64,000 nucleotides of DNA. It comes from Capra hircus. Lineage: Eukaryota; Chordata; Mammalia; Artiodactyla; Bovidae. The DNA lies in assembly GCF_001704415.2 (NCBI RefSeq), contig NC_030811.1, positions 2,638,501-2,702,500 on the forward strand, written 5' to 3'. Made by a program: the position numbers and the translations under genes. Below the pieces are notes generated by a model. It had not been told where the DNA came from. It did not search any database and saw nothing but the letters and a program-made list of their open reading frames with translations. This document shows, one piece after another, positions 33,931-46,020 of the stretch. The first letter of the stretch is position 1, and every line of letters starts with the position of its first letter.

Positions 33931-35039
33931 TCACAGGGCCTGGGTCTTGCAAGGCTCTGCATTTGGGGGCCTCAGTCAGGAAGTGAAGGCTTTCACTTCA
34001 GCAGAAAGTGCTAGAGCATGGAGGGTGTGTCCCCCGTACATTCCAGGACAGGAGAACACTCTTGGGGGGTTGGTGGCCTTTGAGGAGCACCAGGACGTGG
34101 CCACCACCTGGTGGGTGACCCAGGGCCAGGAAACTGCCTTCAGTGGTACCCTCAGCCTTTGTTTCTGCTTCTGTGCCTCACTCCAGCCCACCTCGCCCAC
34201 TCAAGCCAAAGCCCACCAAAGCGATATTTCAAAGTCACGACACAGTAAGGAAGTGCTTTCTTCTCCCTCCCAAAACTCTTCTCTCCTCAGTCCTTCTTTA
34301 AAAATCTCCTAGTTTTCTGCAGGCAGCTCTTCGTTGCATTTTCTGTTACGGAGTTGTCAAGGTTTTGTGTGTCTCCTATCAGTTAATCCTCTAAGACACT
34401 GCACCCTCTGTGAAGGCGGCAAAGTTCAGGAACTCAGTCCCAGCTGGAGCATAAACACAGGCTGGCCGGAGAGGCAGCGGTGCAGGCGAATTTCCCATGT
34501 GTGTAGCTAATGCCCCTACATTCTTGGGGATTTTCACCTCCCCAGCTACTGGGAGCCAGAGAGGCGAGCTGTCCTAATTAACTACCGGGCTCAGCTCTCC
34601 TTTCGCAGGGCCAGGGCTAACTGTGGCGGCTAGGGGCAGCCTCTGGATGTCAGATGTTGGGGCCCCGGGGGCGAGGATCTGAGAAGCCGTTGGGAAGTGA
34701 AGGTTTGGTGCCAAGGCGGGTAAAGCTCGGGCTCCCCGGAACAAACGACACCTTCAGGGCCACGCTTTTCTTTTTGTGTGTGTGCGCAGATGCAAGTTCA
34801 GCTGCAGCTCGTGCAAAGCAGCCAGGCAAAGCTCAGCCTTGAAGGTAGAATGTGAAGGCAAGACTCGACCGCCAGGAAGCCTCGATTCGGGGGCATTCTC
34901 CGAAGTCGGAGGCCAGAATGGATTTCGGATGGAGAGGCAACCCAGAGGCGAGCTCCGTGAGACTAGGCCGAAGGCCGGCCCCAGCCTTTCCGCTACGGCG
35001 GAAATCTCCTATCCTGGGGCAAACCAACTCCTAGAAAGC
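33931..35039. other. EN2 upstream flank, no gene
   Basis: Repeat-free unique sequence. A TG-run (TTTTTGTGTGTGTGCGC) lies at about 34772. Confidence 0.5.
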
Positions 35040-36800
35040 ACGAAGTCGAGCCAAGAGAAAGCCGCACGCTAGTCACAGGCCGGGCGCGGGCAGAGCCCCC
35101 GCCCCGGGAATCCAGGCGCCGCTCGCATCCGGGCCACCTTTCTGGGCCCCCTGGTGACGGGGCAGGAGCGCCCCCAGCACCCGTTGCGGTCCTTGCTGCT
35201 CCCCAGAGCGGGCCAGGAGAGGGGCTCTGCGCTCCCCGCCCCACCCGGTATCGCCTAGACGGGTCTCGGCCATCACCCAGCTTCTTCGCTCAGGGGGCCG
35301 TGGTTCCCCTCGCAAGCATGCCGGACTTTTCCCTTTGGGGGCGGTAGTCGGCTATGCGGATGGGGCCGCGGGTGTGGCCTTGGCTCGGTCGGATGTGACC
35401 CGGTCTCCGGCTTCCAAAACTGGCAGCCTCTGCTGGGGGTGCGGTTCCACTCCTCTCCAACTCGCTTCCCTGTCTCACTGCGCCTTCGGGTTGGGCGAGG
35501 GGATTCCTCGCTGGAGTTTGGAGTGCAAGAGCCCCCGGGGGGCCCCCGAAGGCAGTTTCCTCAGAGGATCTCCCTCCCCCTGTACATCTAAGTAAGCTGC
35601 GAACCCGCTTAGTTTTAGGAGTGATTCCTAGAGACCGGCCGGGTGCCCCGCTGCGCCCCGAGAGGGAGGGAGGGGGCGCTGTGGCTCCGGCGCCAGGCCT
35701 GCCCGGGGACCTGGGAAGGTCTGCAGGCGCGCCCTCGGGCTCCGAGCGGGCCCCTGAGGATGGATGCCCCCGAGCCAGCCTCCAGCCTTCTGGCCAGGAG
35801 GGGACCCCGGCCCAGTCGAGAGTCTGGTCTCCACCACCTATCATCGAGGTCCCAGGAGTCCGAGCCCGGGCCCACGAGGAAGAATTCTAGGCCGCGAACT
35901 TTCCACCGAGGTGACAGCCTGTACCTCCAGACCCTCAATTTCGAGGCTTGCGAGACCCAGCGCCCGCGAGGAGGCGAAGGGCGCGCGGCTGAGGCGCGGC
36001 CCCCTCCGCGGCGCCCAGCTCTCCCGGAGCTCCGGGCCCTGGGTTGGGGCACCCCGAGGGCCGGCCCGGCGCGGATTTGTGAATGAACCGCAGAGCGCTT
36101 CGCAGCTCACAGATCAGAGGGCTGTGGTCGCCCCACCGACGTGGTCCAGTGAGCCGCTGCAATAGCGCTTAGCGACAAAGCCGGCACGGCCGGGACTCGG
36201 CGGTCCCGCGCTGCGCTCGGCGGGGACGCGGGAGGGGCGAGCCAGACAGCGACTTCAAAGCCGCTAGTCCGGACTCGGTGAAAGGGTGGCGCTCCAGGGT
36301 GGCAGGGTCTGAAACTGCGTTTCCCCCAGCCCGCCCACCCCCGAGACGCCCACAGGCAGCCCTGACCCGGGTGACCCGAGCTTCCGGCCGTCTCCAGCCC
36401 TCCCCGCGCGCGCCCTTCGCGTTCCCCGGCACCCCTGGGCGTCGTCTTGTTCCCGAACGGCCTCGCAGGTCTGGCCACACCCGCTTCCCTAAGCAGCTGT
36501 GTGGTTCGAAGGTTTCCTCACTGCCTTCTCCCACCCAAAGTCTTCGGATGCCTCCCTCCGGTTTCCGCTGTTGGGGGGCTGAGGGGGACCCGCGCGGGCG
36601 AAGGTGCCCTGCGGAGGAACCGGGCCTCTCCGCTCGCGGGTGGAGGCACTGGGAGAGCCCCCCGGAGAGGAAGCGGAGGGTAAAACCGCCCGCCCCCACC
36701 CCGCGCCCTTTCCCAGCTGGCGGCCCGCGCTGCTCCAGGTGCGCGCGCCTTAAAGACGCGCCATCTCCGCGTGCGCTGCCGGCCTCGAGGTTCTCAAATG
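35040..36800. promoter_or_regulatory. CpG-rich block 7.5-9 kb upstream of EN2
   Basis: Long CpG-rich unique sequence with no supported exon. Numerous overlapping open frames on both strands reflect high GC. It may be a promoter of an unannotated transcript or part of the EN2 regulatory domain. Confidence 0.45.
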
Positions 36801-37769
36801 TGCGCGCTCTGCTCTTTTTTTTCTGGAGAACAGTGGAGAAGGGGGAGGGGAGGCTGGGTCACGGGGTGGGGGTGGCAGGGAAGTTTGCTTAAAGGGAGGG
36901 AGAGGTCAGAGGTTAGGAGGGATTAAGCCTGGTGGTCCCGCGCACCCTCGGCGCCCAAAGAGGGATGGCGGAAGCAGGGGATCCAGACATCTAAGAAAAC
37001 GGGATCCGGGAGGAGGGCGTGGTCGCAGTGAAGAGCGGAAGGTCCGAAAAGGAAACGCGCAGAGGAGCCGGGATGTCGGGGTGCACAGCCGAGCCGGAAG
37101 AGAACCAGAGGCAAGAGGGGGAGGGCTCACTCTCACGACTGCGCCCCCCCCCCACCGCCGTGACAAGGCCCTCTGCGGAGTCTCTTTGCGTAGAGGCAGA
37201 GGGCATGTTCTCCCTGCACCATGTCAGCCCTCTTGGCTTCCACTCCGGGAATGCACGCTCCTCTATCAGACCTGCCCCCGCCTCGCCCCTCTCGGTTATC
37301 TGCCCGGGAGGACCTCCAGAAGTACCCCCTTTGCTTCCACCCGCCTCCCCATATTCCCCAGAATAAATTCACCCAGGGGTGAACTGCCCCTAGCCACCAC
37401 AGGACCTTGACGTTTGGGAGCTTCCCAAAGCTACCAGAGCCAAGTGTAAAGGGATATTTCCTTCCCCTCTTAAGGTAGCATCATTCCTCTCCAGTTCTGA
37501 GCAAGAGACCCCGGCACCTGACTGCCCCCTGGCCGCCTCCACCCCAGGTCTAAGGGCATTTCTGACTCAGCCGTCCCCCCTGGTCCTCAGTCTGCTCCTT
37601 CCCAGTTTCCGCCTTCCCACCATCGCTCTGGCCAGGACCGTGGAGGACCGTCCGGGTCCGGGCTCCTGGCCCCTCACAGGCCACACCTAGGTCTTCAGCT
37701 GGGCTGCGGGCTCTGCCTCCCACGCCCACCACACACCACACGGTTACCCGCCTCCACCTCTCTCTCTCC
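36801..37769. other. EN2 upstream flank, no gene
   Basis: Unique sequence with a C-run at about 37145-37155. Nothing coding recognised. Confidence 0.5.
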
Positions 37770-38240
37770 CTTGGTGGCTGTTTCTGCCCCTCCTGGAGGG
37801 CTGGTTGGTCTTCCAGCTTCCCTTGGCCCCTCAGTCTCTTCTCTCTTCACACTTCATCCACACCAGTGGTTGCCAAGAATGCTGAGAATTAGACTCGATC
37901 CTGACACACACCTCGGGGCCCTGTGTGACCTGCCCTGGCCACCCCTGTCGCCTGAGATGATAAGGCTGGCCTCGCTCCGCAAGCTCAGCACCTTGACTCT
38001 GCCTGCCGCCAAGCCCTTCCTGCCTGGGGCGGGCCCCTGCCCGGCCCCTGTCCTTGCTCTCCCTTCTGTGGAATTCCTTCCCAGACCCTTGGATGCAGAT
38101 GTCTTTAGCATGAAACCACGTCTCTACAGTAGCTCCTGCCCCTGGTGTATTTTCCACAGCACGCATGGCTACTTCCGATCGTGAGACCTTAGGAGCTGGA
38201 TGTGTTTGGGATATGCCTGTTGGTGACTGATTCACGAAAT
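37770..38240. other. Possible ancient repeat relic at the edge of the repeat-poor zone
   Basis: Pyrimidine-rich sequence with CTCCCTTCTGTGGAATTCCTTCCC and GCCAAGCCCTTCCTGCC resembles L2 3'-end text. Not certain. Ends with AAATAAAACCC at 38237. Confidence 0.25.
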
Positions 38241-38302
38241 AAAACCCACTTTATGTATACTTAAATCATATATTTTAATGACTGCTTACTATATTTCCTC
38301 AA

Positions 38303-38497
38303 TGACTCCCCTGTAGCTCAGACGGTAAAGAATCTGCCTGCAAGGCAGGAGACAGGGTTTGATCCCTGGGTGGGGAAGATCCTCTGGAGGAGGGCACGGC
38401 AACCCACTCCAGTATTCTTGCCTGGAGACTCCCATGGACAGAGGAGCCTGATGGCCTACAGTCCATGGAGTCGCAAAGAGTCAGACACAAATGAGTG
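38303..38497 (+). mobile_element. Bov-tA SINE
   Basis: Forward copy with a perfect 12-bp target-site duplication ATATTTCCTCAA (38291-38302 and 38498-38509). It is the first SINE after the repeat-poor EN2 zone. Confidence 0.95.
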
Positions 38498-38509
38498 ATA
38501 TTTCCTCAA

Positions 38510-41098
38510 ACAAAGCAAAATTAATCAGAAGAGTCGTGGTTCACGTTTTTACATACTTCTTTACCCTCTGGCTTAAAGGTTAAAGGTGGCTGGACTCTCA
38601 TTTCTCTCTCATTATTTTGGTTCAAGTGTATGAAGAAAATGCCTCACAGAGACATGTAGCTGGGAATGGAGAAATGCTTTATTACCCTTGTCATATGACG
38701 GTGTATTTTCTTCCTAAATATTAGACAAAATTCAACAGGTTGACGTTTCTGGAAGGTTAGTTGCAATATAGAATCTGAAACCATATCAACCATTGCTTCA
38801 TACTCTTATGTTAAAATCCATGGAGCTATCTTACGCGTTGAATGGATCTTTTACCCACATCATTCATTGGCCATTTGGAAAATAGTGCTTCTTGGGGTTA
38901 CGCCGTTCTCCCAAGGGTTGACAGATTTTCTTAAACAATATCACAAAATCACATTTGTTAATATCACCTCTGAGTTCATCAGAAAGGTCTTTAAATACTG
39001 GGAAGTTGTCTGGCTTACAGTATCGGACACGTTTTCCTTTTCACTTGAAAACTCAAACTTTTATCCCCAGCCACAACTACTTTTTGCCTTGTAGTTGTGA
39101 TAGGCTCACTTCATTTACTTTCGAGAAAACGTCTGAACAGCTATGGCGTGTCTGCCAGGTGTATTTTGTGTAGGACGGAATCGCACGGCAGAGGGCTGGT
39201 TGGTGATAGCTCACCACAGGGGCTCCCCTTCGCTCCCACCCTTAAGGGTGCAGCGCTGTGAACATGAGCCCCCGGTTCCTTCCCCCGGAACATTCAAAGG
39301 ATAGGTACTCAGGGGCCGAGCTTTAACAAAGCTCATACCATCTGTGCTTCTTCAGGGACATCGTTCAGTGAAACCGGCCTCTTTTAAGCACAGCTCTGCG
39401 TGCGTGCGTGGCTGCTGGGGCCGGGGCCCGTATCGGAGGCGAGGGGACTCAGCCTCGTGCGCGCCTGTGCTTCTGCGCCTTGGGCCAGTGTCTGGGGGGT
39501 GGCGAAGATAACCGATAGCTCAGCACAACTGTAACGTGGCTCTGTGTGGATCCTCTGCCCGGGTCTTGGGGATTTGCAGACCACACTCTGAGAACTGCTG
39601 CGTGCCCAGGGGGGTTTTGTGAACGAGTGCTTTCGACTGGGGCTTCCAGAGGTGGATATACAGTCCTGATCCAGAGCTCCTTTGACTTTGGAAGCTGACA
39701 GGGCGTGCGCAGCCTGTGTGACCTAGCCCCGTGGGTGCTGATGACCCCCATACTCGGACACACAACTGTCTCCGCGGGGAGAGCATCGCGTGAGTCACGG
39801 CCGTGGGAGAGCAGCCGTGAGAAACTGCACTTCCGTTCGGATCATGTTTTGCCACCAAATAAGTTGCACAATTGACTCTTGGTTCTGGTTTTGGAGTTGG
39901 CGACCTCTGTCACTCTCTCCACTCATCACGGGGCAGCTGGCGCACAGAGGCTGCCTGAGGTCCAGCCTGGGGTCCCTGGGGGATGGAGGACGGGTTCTCG
40001 GATGGAGGCGCGGCCCTCACGCAGAGCTCAGATCACGGGCATCCAGGCCGGGGGCACTGAAGCCCCCTCTTTGCCTGGCCCTGGGCCTCTCCCGCCAGCT
40101 CAGGCTGCAGTGTCCTGCACGTGCTGCCCTGCAGCTGCTCAGGGCAGTCTGAACATTCCAGACGCTTTCCAGCCTGCAGGCTTGTCTTCTTGCAGCCTCA
40201 CCCGTGAGAATCCAAGTTCCTCTAGGTCCTCGGCGGTGGACGGGGAGGTCAAGGTGACGATGGGGATGGTGAGGGGTGGGAGCCAGTTAGGGGGCTGGGG
40301 CTATCCCCATCCTCTCCTCTGGGTCTCTTCGCCCTGTGCTCCAGCCCCCTGGGACCTCTGACTCCTCAGCCACGCTTATGGTCACTCACCTTTAGAGACA
40401 CCCCCTTGGTGTCTGCGTTGGGCCCACAGAGCCCGGTGTGGTGGCAGGAGTGTGGACCATCTCAGGGAGATGTCCCCAAGGACAGAGACCATGACAGCTT
40501 GTCCCTGGCACATGGCAGCGGGGACAGGTCACGACTGTGGAGCGATTGCTGGGTCCTTGGGACTGTTCTAGAAGCTTCCTGTGGAGCGGTCTGTCGAAAT
40601 GCCCAGCACCTGGGCTTCTGCGCCCATCAGCGCTCTCCAAAGAGAACGCACTATGACGCTGGTTTGCAGACTGAGGCTGCCATGTCCAGAACCCTGGGGG
40701 CAACTGCAGGCTGGACGCTCGGGCTGGAGCAGAGGCCGTGGTCTCCAGCAAGGTTCCTCTCCTCCAGGAGACCTCCACCTTTGCTCTTGAGGCCTTGAGC
40801 TGACCAGGTGAGGCCCACCTGCGTTATGGAGGGTCATCTCCTTCACTTAACGTCACCTGATGGTAGGTGGTGATCACCTCTACAACATGCCCTACCCTGC
40901 CCCCTCCCCGAGGGGGCTGGTGTTTCCAGACCAGGTCCTAGAGCCTCACGAAGTGACCCCAGAAACCCAGCATTCAGGCTCAGGGTGGTGTGATCAGATC
41001 TGCAGGAAGGAAATTGAAACGCAGGCTCCCGGACCCCAGCCTGGGCCCGACTCTCTGGGCAAGAGACCTGGAAACCTTCTTTAAAAAAACAAAAAAGT
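38510..41098. other. Intergenic, no feature supported
   Basis: AT-rich unique DNA to about 39.2 kb, then GC-rich. AAGGACAGAGACCATGACAGC .. CCCTGGCACATGG near 40.48 kb may be an L2 3'-end relic. Confidence 0.5.
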
Positions 41099-41673
41099 CA
41101 TTTATTTACTTTGGTCATGCTGGGTTTCCACTGCTGCGAGGGCTTTTTCTCTAGTTGAGGCGAGCAGAGACGACTCTCTAGCTGCAGTGTGCAGGCTTCT
41201 TGCCACGGCTTCTCTCACTAGGGGGCTCCCAGGCTCTAGGGCCAGAGAAGGCGATGGCACCCCACTCCAGTACTCTTGCCTGGCAAATCCCATGGACGGA
41301 GGAGCCTGGTAGGCTGCAGTCCATGGGGTCACTAGGAGTCGGACTCGACTGAGCAACTTCACTTTCACTTTTCACTTTCCTGCATTGGAGAAGGAAATGG
41401 CAACCCACTTCAGTGTTCTTGCCTGGAGAATCCCAGGGATGGGGGAGCCTGGTGGGCTGCCGTCTCTGGGGTCGCACAGAGTCGGACACAACTGAAGCGA
41501 CTTAGCAGCAGCAGCAGCAGGCTCGAAGGCATGCAGGCTTCATAGTTGGGGCTCCCAGGCTCTAGAGCACCAGCTCAGTAGTTCTGGAGCATGGACTCAG
41601 CTGCTCCACGGCGTGTGGGATCTTCCTGGAACAGCAACTTGTGGTCTTTTTACCTCTGAGCCACCAGGAAAGG
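41099..41673 (-). mobile_element. CHR-type SINE interrupted by a Bov-A2
   Basis: Reverse CHR body (TTTGGTCATGCTGGGTTTCC, CTCTAGTTGAGGCGAGC, GGCTCAGTAGTT-like units, CACGGCGTGTGGGATCTTCC, GAGCCACCAGGAAAGGC) split by the element at 41243-41520. An 18-bp direct repeat (41222-41239 and 41548-41565) reflects either the internal repeats of CHR or the insertion. Confidence 0.7.
41243..41520 (+). mobile_element. Bov-A2 SINE (dimeric) nested in CHR
   Basis: Forward BovA dimer with a CACTTTCACTTTTCACTTTC linker and an (AGC)n tail (about 41503-41520). Confidence 0.93.
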
Positions 41674-42384
41674 CTGGAAACCTTCACTTCAACTAAGGTC
41701 CCTGATGACGGAGGCCCACCGGGGTCTGGCTCCTCTGGCAGGGGTGAAGCTCCGGAAGGGTGGGCTGGGTGGTCTCTCCCTTGCAGTGTGGCACATCGTC
41801 AGCCACGGGCCCTCCGGTGCGTGACACGGACTGTGGCCCCGTGGTGGGCGGAGGATGAACGGGAACGAGAACCAGGTGGCGAGTCCTCCCAGGGACCCCA
41901 TGGGTGTGTGACGAAGAAAGCAGAAGCATGCCCTGTGCGGCCTGCGGGGTCCCAGACGGGGCGACCCAGCCTACCCACTGGGGTGCCGGCCCCACCGCCC
42001 GAGACAAAACGGGGTGTTGGCGTTCATGCTGGGGGTGCACAGCCTGCCCCTCCAGTGCCCCGGCCCCACCCTCGGGGCTCCGGGTCCCGTGGGCACCTCC
42101 CTGCCTCTCTCATCCTGGGCTAAGACCGTCTCTGTTTGGTCAATGCCTACCCACTCCCCCTGCCACACCGGCCTCGCGATTTCACAGGGGAAGAGTTAAG
42201 AGCTCCACACAAAGGACTGACTCACAGACACGAAGGTCCTAGGAAGAGGGGACAGCCCGGGGCTTGTGAACCTGGGACCTTGGAAGGGTCCCTCAGCTCT
42301 GTCCCCATCGGCCCCATGCCTGCCCCTCGGCCCTAAGCGGGCAGAGGGGCTGACTGCCTAGGAGGCCGGGTCAGTGAACTGGCC
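41674..42384. other. Intergenic, no feature supported
   Basis: GC-rich unique sequence. Open frames are compositional. Confidence 0.55.
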
Positions 42385-42740
42385 TAAGTCCATCCTGGCC
42401 GCTGTAATCAAACACCAAACACAGAGTGGCTGAAGCACCATTTGTCCTTCAGTCTGGAGGCTGGGAGCGTGAGATCCAGGGCCCGGCAGATTTCGGGTCT
42501 GGTGGGAACCTGCTTTCGGGCTCACAGACGGCCGCTTCTGGCTATGTCTTTCTGGCTGTGTCTGGGGAAAGCGGCAGGGAGTTTCTGGGGTCTCTTATGA
42601 GGGCGCTGATCCTGGCATGAGGGCCCCACCTCCTGACACCAGCACGTTGGCGGTTAGATTCCAGGTGAATCTGGAGGTTGGCGGGACAAACATTCATTCT
42701 GTGACTGTAGCACGTTCTCAGCTCCCAGGGATTCGGGGTG
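42385..42740 (+). mobile_element. Ancient mammalian interspersed repeat
   Basis: GGCCGCTGTAATCAAACACC, TCTGGAGGCTGGGAGCG, GGGTCTCTTATGAGGGC, CCCCACCTCCTGACACC and GGGACAAACATTCATTCTG are the ordered landmarks of a common old mammalian repeat. A second copy lies at 45.76-46.02 kb. Family name uncertain. Confidence 0.6.
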
Positions 42741-43739
42741 GACATCTTAGGGGGCTGTGCTGTCTAATACAGCCAGTCTGAGGGGTCCAGCAGGGGTGTT
42801 CTGAGAACCACACATCCTACCACGCGTCAGAGTGACAGGTTAGCATCTCAGCATCCCTGGATATTAGACTGGATTCTCTCTGGACTTGGGGGGTGGTTCC
42901 TGCAATGCAAGATTGCCTGGGAGGTTCTCCACTGAGCAGAGCCTTGGTCTCCTTGCGTCCTCCTGAGTCAGAAGCAGCTCTCTGCGGTCCAGGCTGTGAC
43001 TCTAGAAGCTGCATTTTCAACCAGCCGCGGCTCCTCCCACACTCACTAAGATTTGACTCTCTCGATCCAGAACAAGTGAGGCGTGGACCTGTCAACTAGG
43101 GAGCAGCGATGCCCAGACCTCCCCTCCCCTCTGCATTCACCTCAGGGGCATCAGTGGGCACCCTGCTTCCCTGGCCTCACATCCCTTGTATGTTTGCCTG
43201 CCCGACTGGACCATGGCTTTCAGGAGAGCAGGGTCCGTCCGCATTGCCGGCTGCCACAGAGCCTGCAGGTACCCAGTGGAAGAGCCCAAGCTCCTGGGTG
43301 CCCTCTGCAATGTTGATCAGCCAGGGGGCATCCTCAATGCCCACGGTCCACTCATCCAAAGGATTTAGAAAACAAAAAGTGACCGTGGTGCGTATTCAGA
43401 ACCTCCTGAAGATCGGAGCGCAAAGGAGAAGTCATTTTTCTCAATCTGCACTTGCTAGTCGTACAGACTCCGCATGTAAGCTCTTGGACTCTGTGCTTCC
43501 CGGGGACTAGGGCCTGGCTGGGCGCTAGAAGGGCTGCCGCTCTGACCGCCAGTCAGTGACGGAGCACTCTGGGCGAATCCCCACGCCCCTGTGCGCTCCC
43601 GAGACAAGGTTTGGGGAGAGTCCCTCTGCCACCGAGGTTCCGCCTGAGACAGCTCCCCGTACACAGGTGGCTGGGCGGAAGGGATAGTTTCTAGGCTAAT
43701 TGCGCATTGCCCCCAATTCCACTCTCTCCAAGAAAAAGG
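42741..43739. other. Intergenic, no feature supported
   Basis: Unique sequence, nothing recognised. Confidence 0.55.
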
Positions 43740-44320
43740 CTCTTGATTATTCACGTATGAGAACGTGGCTTTAAATAGCACCTCAATTTGCTTCCTCACC
43801 CATCCAGGGGTCTCTGTGGATAGCGGGTGCCCAGGGGAATGGGTCTGCCTCCTAGAAGATCTGGAGCGGGGGTGGGGTTTGCCGTCTCCCCCACCAGGGA
43901 GGAGACCTGCTCCCATCTCATTTCCATGGGGTAGAGCTTCTCTCGCTATGACAATTAAAAAGATGGAGAAACCATTTGCATTTTTCCTGGGTGTTAATGA
44001 CCTTCCAAACCAGCATTCGATTGTCTAGTTTAAAGTAGCTCGGCTCACGTTGCATGAATAATTCACCTGCCGCTGCCTTCTCCCACGCACAGGGCGAAAA
44101 CCTCATTTTTGACCTAGTTCCTAAAGTTGAATCCATTCACGTAATCTTTTACACACGCTTGGTTTTCTTTTTTTTTTTTTTAAGGTATATGTTATTTTAC
44201 TCACATCCTAAGTAAACTTAGTGCCAAGTTTTGGGGGCTTACACTGGTGATGTGGAGACCTAATTTGTTTTATATAACCTGAAGCCTTGAATTTAATTAA
44301 TTTTCAGTCTTAGGCACAGA
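43740..44320. promoter_or_regulatory. AT-rich unique region, possible conserved element
   Basis: Contains CATTTGCATTT (octamer-like, about 43973), GCATGAATAATTC, GTTAATGACC and GAATTTAATTAATTTTC, plus a T-run (44168-44181). No repeat signature or coding frame. Confidence 0.25.
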
Positions 44321-44699
44321 GGCACCCTCCACCTCGCTGAGATGTGGCTCAAGTAGGCACTGTAGGGATGGAGACAGAGGGCGGCATGGGACAACCCGGC
44401 GTTCAGGGAGGCCTCAAGGTGGTCAAAGGTGCTCAGGCCGAGGGCTGGGGTCCAGGCCGGGGGTCAGGTAGACTGAGACCAGGGTGAGGCCACAGCTCGC
44501 ACCCGGGGCACTGCCTCCCTTCCCAGGAGCCTTCCATCATAGAGGGTCCTCTCACTGAGCACACGGCCTGCCAGAGTACTTCCCCCCAAAGCAGAACTCC
44601 GCTGCAGAATTGTGAAAGCCTAGGGTCCTGACCTCACCCTGAAGCTAGGAAAGCCGCATTTCTGGGCTGGGCCTTGGGTTTCAAAGCTGCTCCCTGACT

Positions 44700-45140
44700 G
44701 TTCTTCACAGCGTCCTGAGACTGCTGTAACAAGGGCCGCAGCTTGCTGCTGTTGCTCCGTAGCTCAGTCGTGTCCCGTTCTCTGTGACCCTGTGGATTGC
44801 AGCACACCAGGCTCCCCTGTCCTGTACTATCTCCCAGAGTTTGCTCAAACTCAGGTCCATTGAGTCAGTGATGCCATCCAACCATCTCATCCTCTGTCGC
44901 CCCCTTCTCTTCTGGAAACCTTCAATCTTTCCCAGCACTGGGGTCTTTTCCAGTGAGTCAGTTCTTCACATCAGGTGGCCAAAGTATTGGAGCTTCAGCA
45001 TCAGCATCAGTCCTTCCAATAAATATTCAGGGCTGATCTCCTTTAGGATGGACTGGTTTGATCATCATTCTCTGTAGCTTAGAACAACAGAAACGCACTG
45101 CCTCACAGCTCTGAGGGCCGCAGTTCTGAGACCCACAGTG
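44700..45140 (+). mobile_element. Ancient mammalian interspersed repeat, split by BovB
   Basis: GAGACTGCTGTAACAAGG (about 44718-44734) continues at AGCTTAGAACAACAGAAACG (about 45078) after the BovB fragment, the same order as the repeat at 42.4 kb. Confidence 0.5.
44744..45061 (-). mobile_element. BovB LINE 3' fragment inserted in an older repeat
   Basis: Reverse-orientation BovB 3' sequence from the SINE-like tail (GCTCAGTCGTGTCC) to GGATGGACTGGTTTG. Both flanks match the same ancient repeat, interrupted between GACTGCTGTAACAAGG and AGCTTAGAACAACAG. Confidence 0.88.
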
Positions 45141-45304
45141 ACGGAACGGTCATAATGGCTGTTCCAATGACGCTCATTGAGCTTTTCGTTGTGCTAGACA
45201 GCCGCACCATCTTACGTAAGACGTTTAAGCCTTGGGCCCCTCTGCTGGTGTTCTGGATTTACAGACAAGGAGACGTAAATGACTCAACTACTGTTACACA
45301 ACCA

Positions 45305-45508
45305 GGGTCGTGCTTAGTCGCTCAGTCATGTCTGACTTTGTGTGACGCCCTGGACTATAGCCCGCCAGGCTCCTTCATCCATGGGATTCTCCAGGCAAGA
45401 ATACTGGAGCGGGTGGCCATTCCCTCCTCCAGGGGATCTTCCCAACCCAGGGATGAAACCCAGGTCTCCTGCACTGATTGTGGATTCTTACCACCTGAGC
45501 CACCAGAG
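45305..45508 (-). mobile_element. Bov-tA SINE
   Basis: Reverse copy with an 8-bp duplication AACCAGGG (45300-45307 and 45509-45516), partly overlapping its left edge. Confidence 0.92.
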
Positions 45509-45761
45509 AACCAGGGAGCAGAAGTCAACGCAGGTCCTTTTCCCTCCGGAGCTCTGGGTTCCCATCCATCTGTCTGTCTCAAAACCCCCTGAAGCCTGAA
45601 CGTAGCGCAGATCCCCCTGCATCAAGAGAAGAGCACCTGCCTCAGTCTTCATCCTCCACTTTCCGATCTGACGCCACCTTGTGTCCTGAAGTGACCTGAG
45701 ATGCTAGGCACGTGCGGTGGGTGGTGGGTCAGAGGAGGTCTGGCTGAGAAATGTTAGGACA

Positions 45762-46020
45762 AACCCCCACAGGCCAGGAGGCTTCCGCACAACACAAGTT
45801 TCTCTCTCACGGTTCTGGAGTCTGGAGGCGTGAGAGTGGGGTGCCACACTCCAGAGGGGGCCGGAGAGGACCCTCTTCCGGGCCTCTCACCTGGTGGGAG
45901 GGGCGAAGGATTGGGGTCCCTTTTACGGAAACAGGTTCAGTTCCTCTGGGCTCCACCCTGGTCACCTCCCTAAGGCCCCCCAGCCTAACACCATCACCCT
46001 GGAGGTTGGTCTTCCCAGCA
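45762..46020 (+). mobile_element. Ancient mammalian interspersed repeat
   Basis: TTTCTCTCTCACGGTTCTGG, CTCCACCCTGGTCACCTCCC and AACACCATCACCCTGGAGG match in order the repeat at 42.4 kb. Confidence 0.6.
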
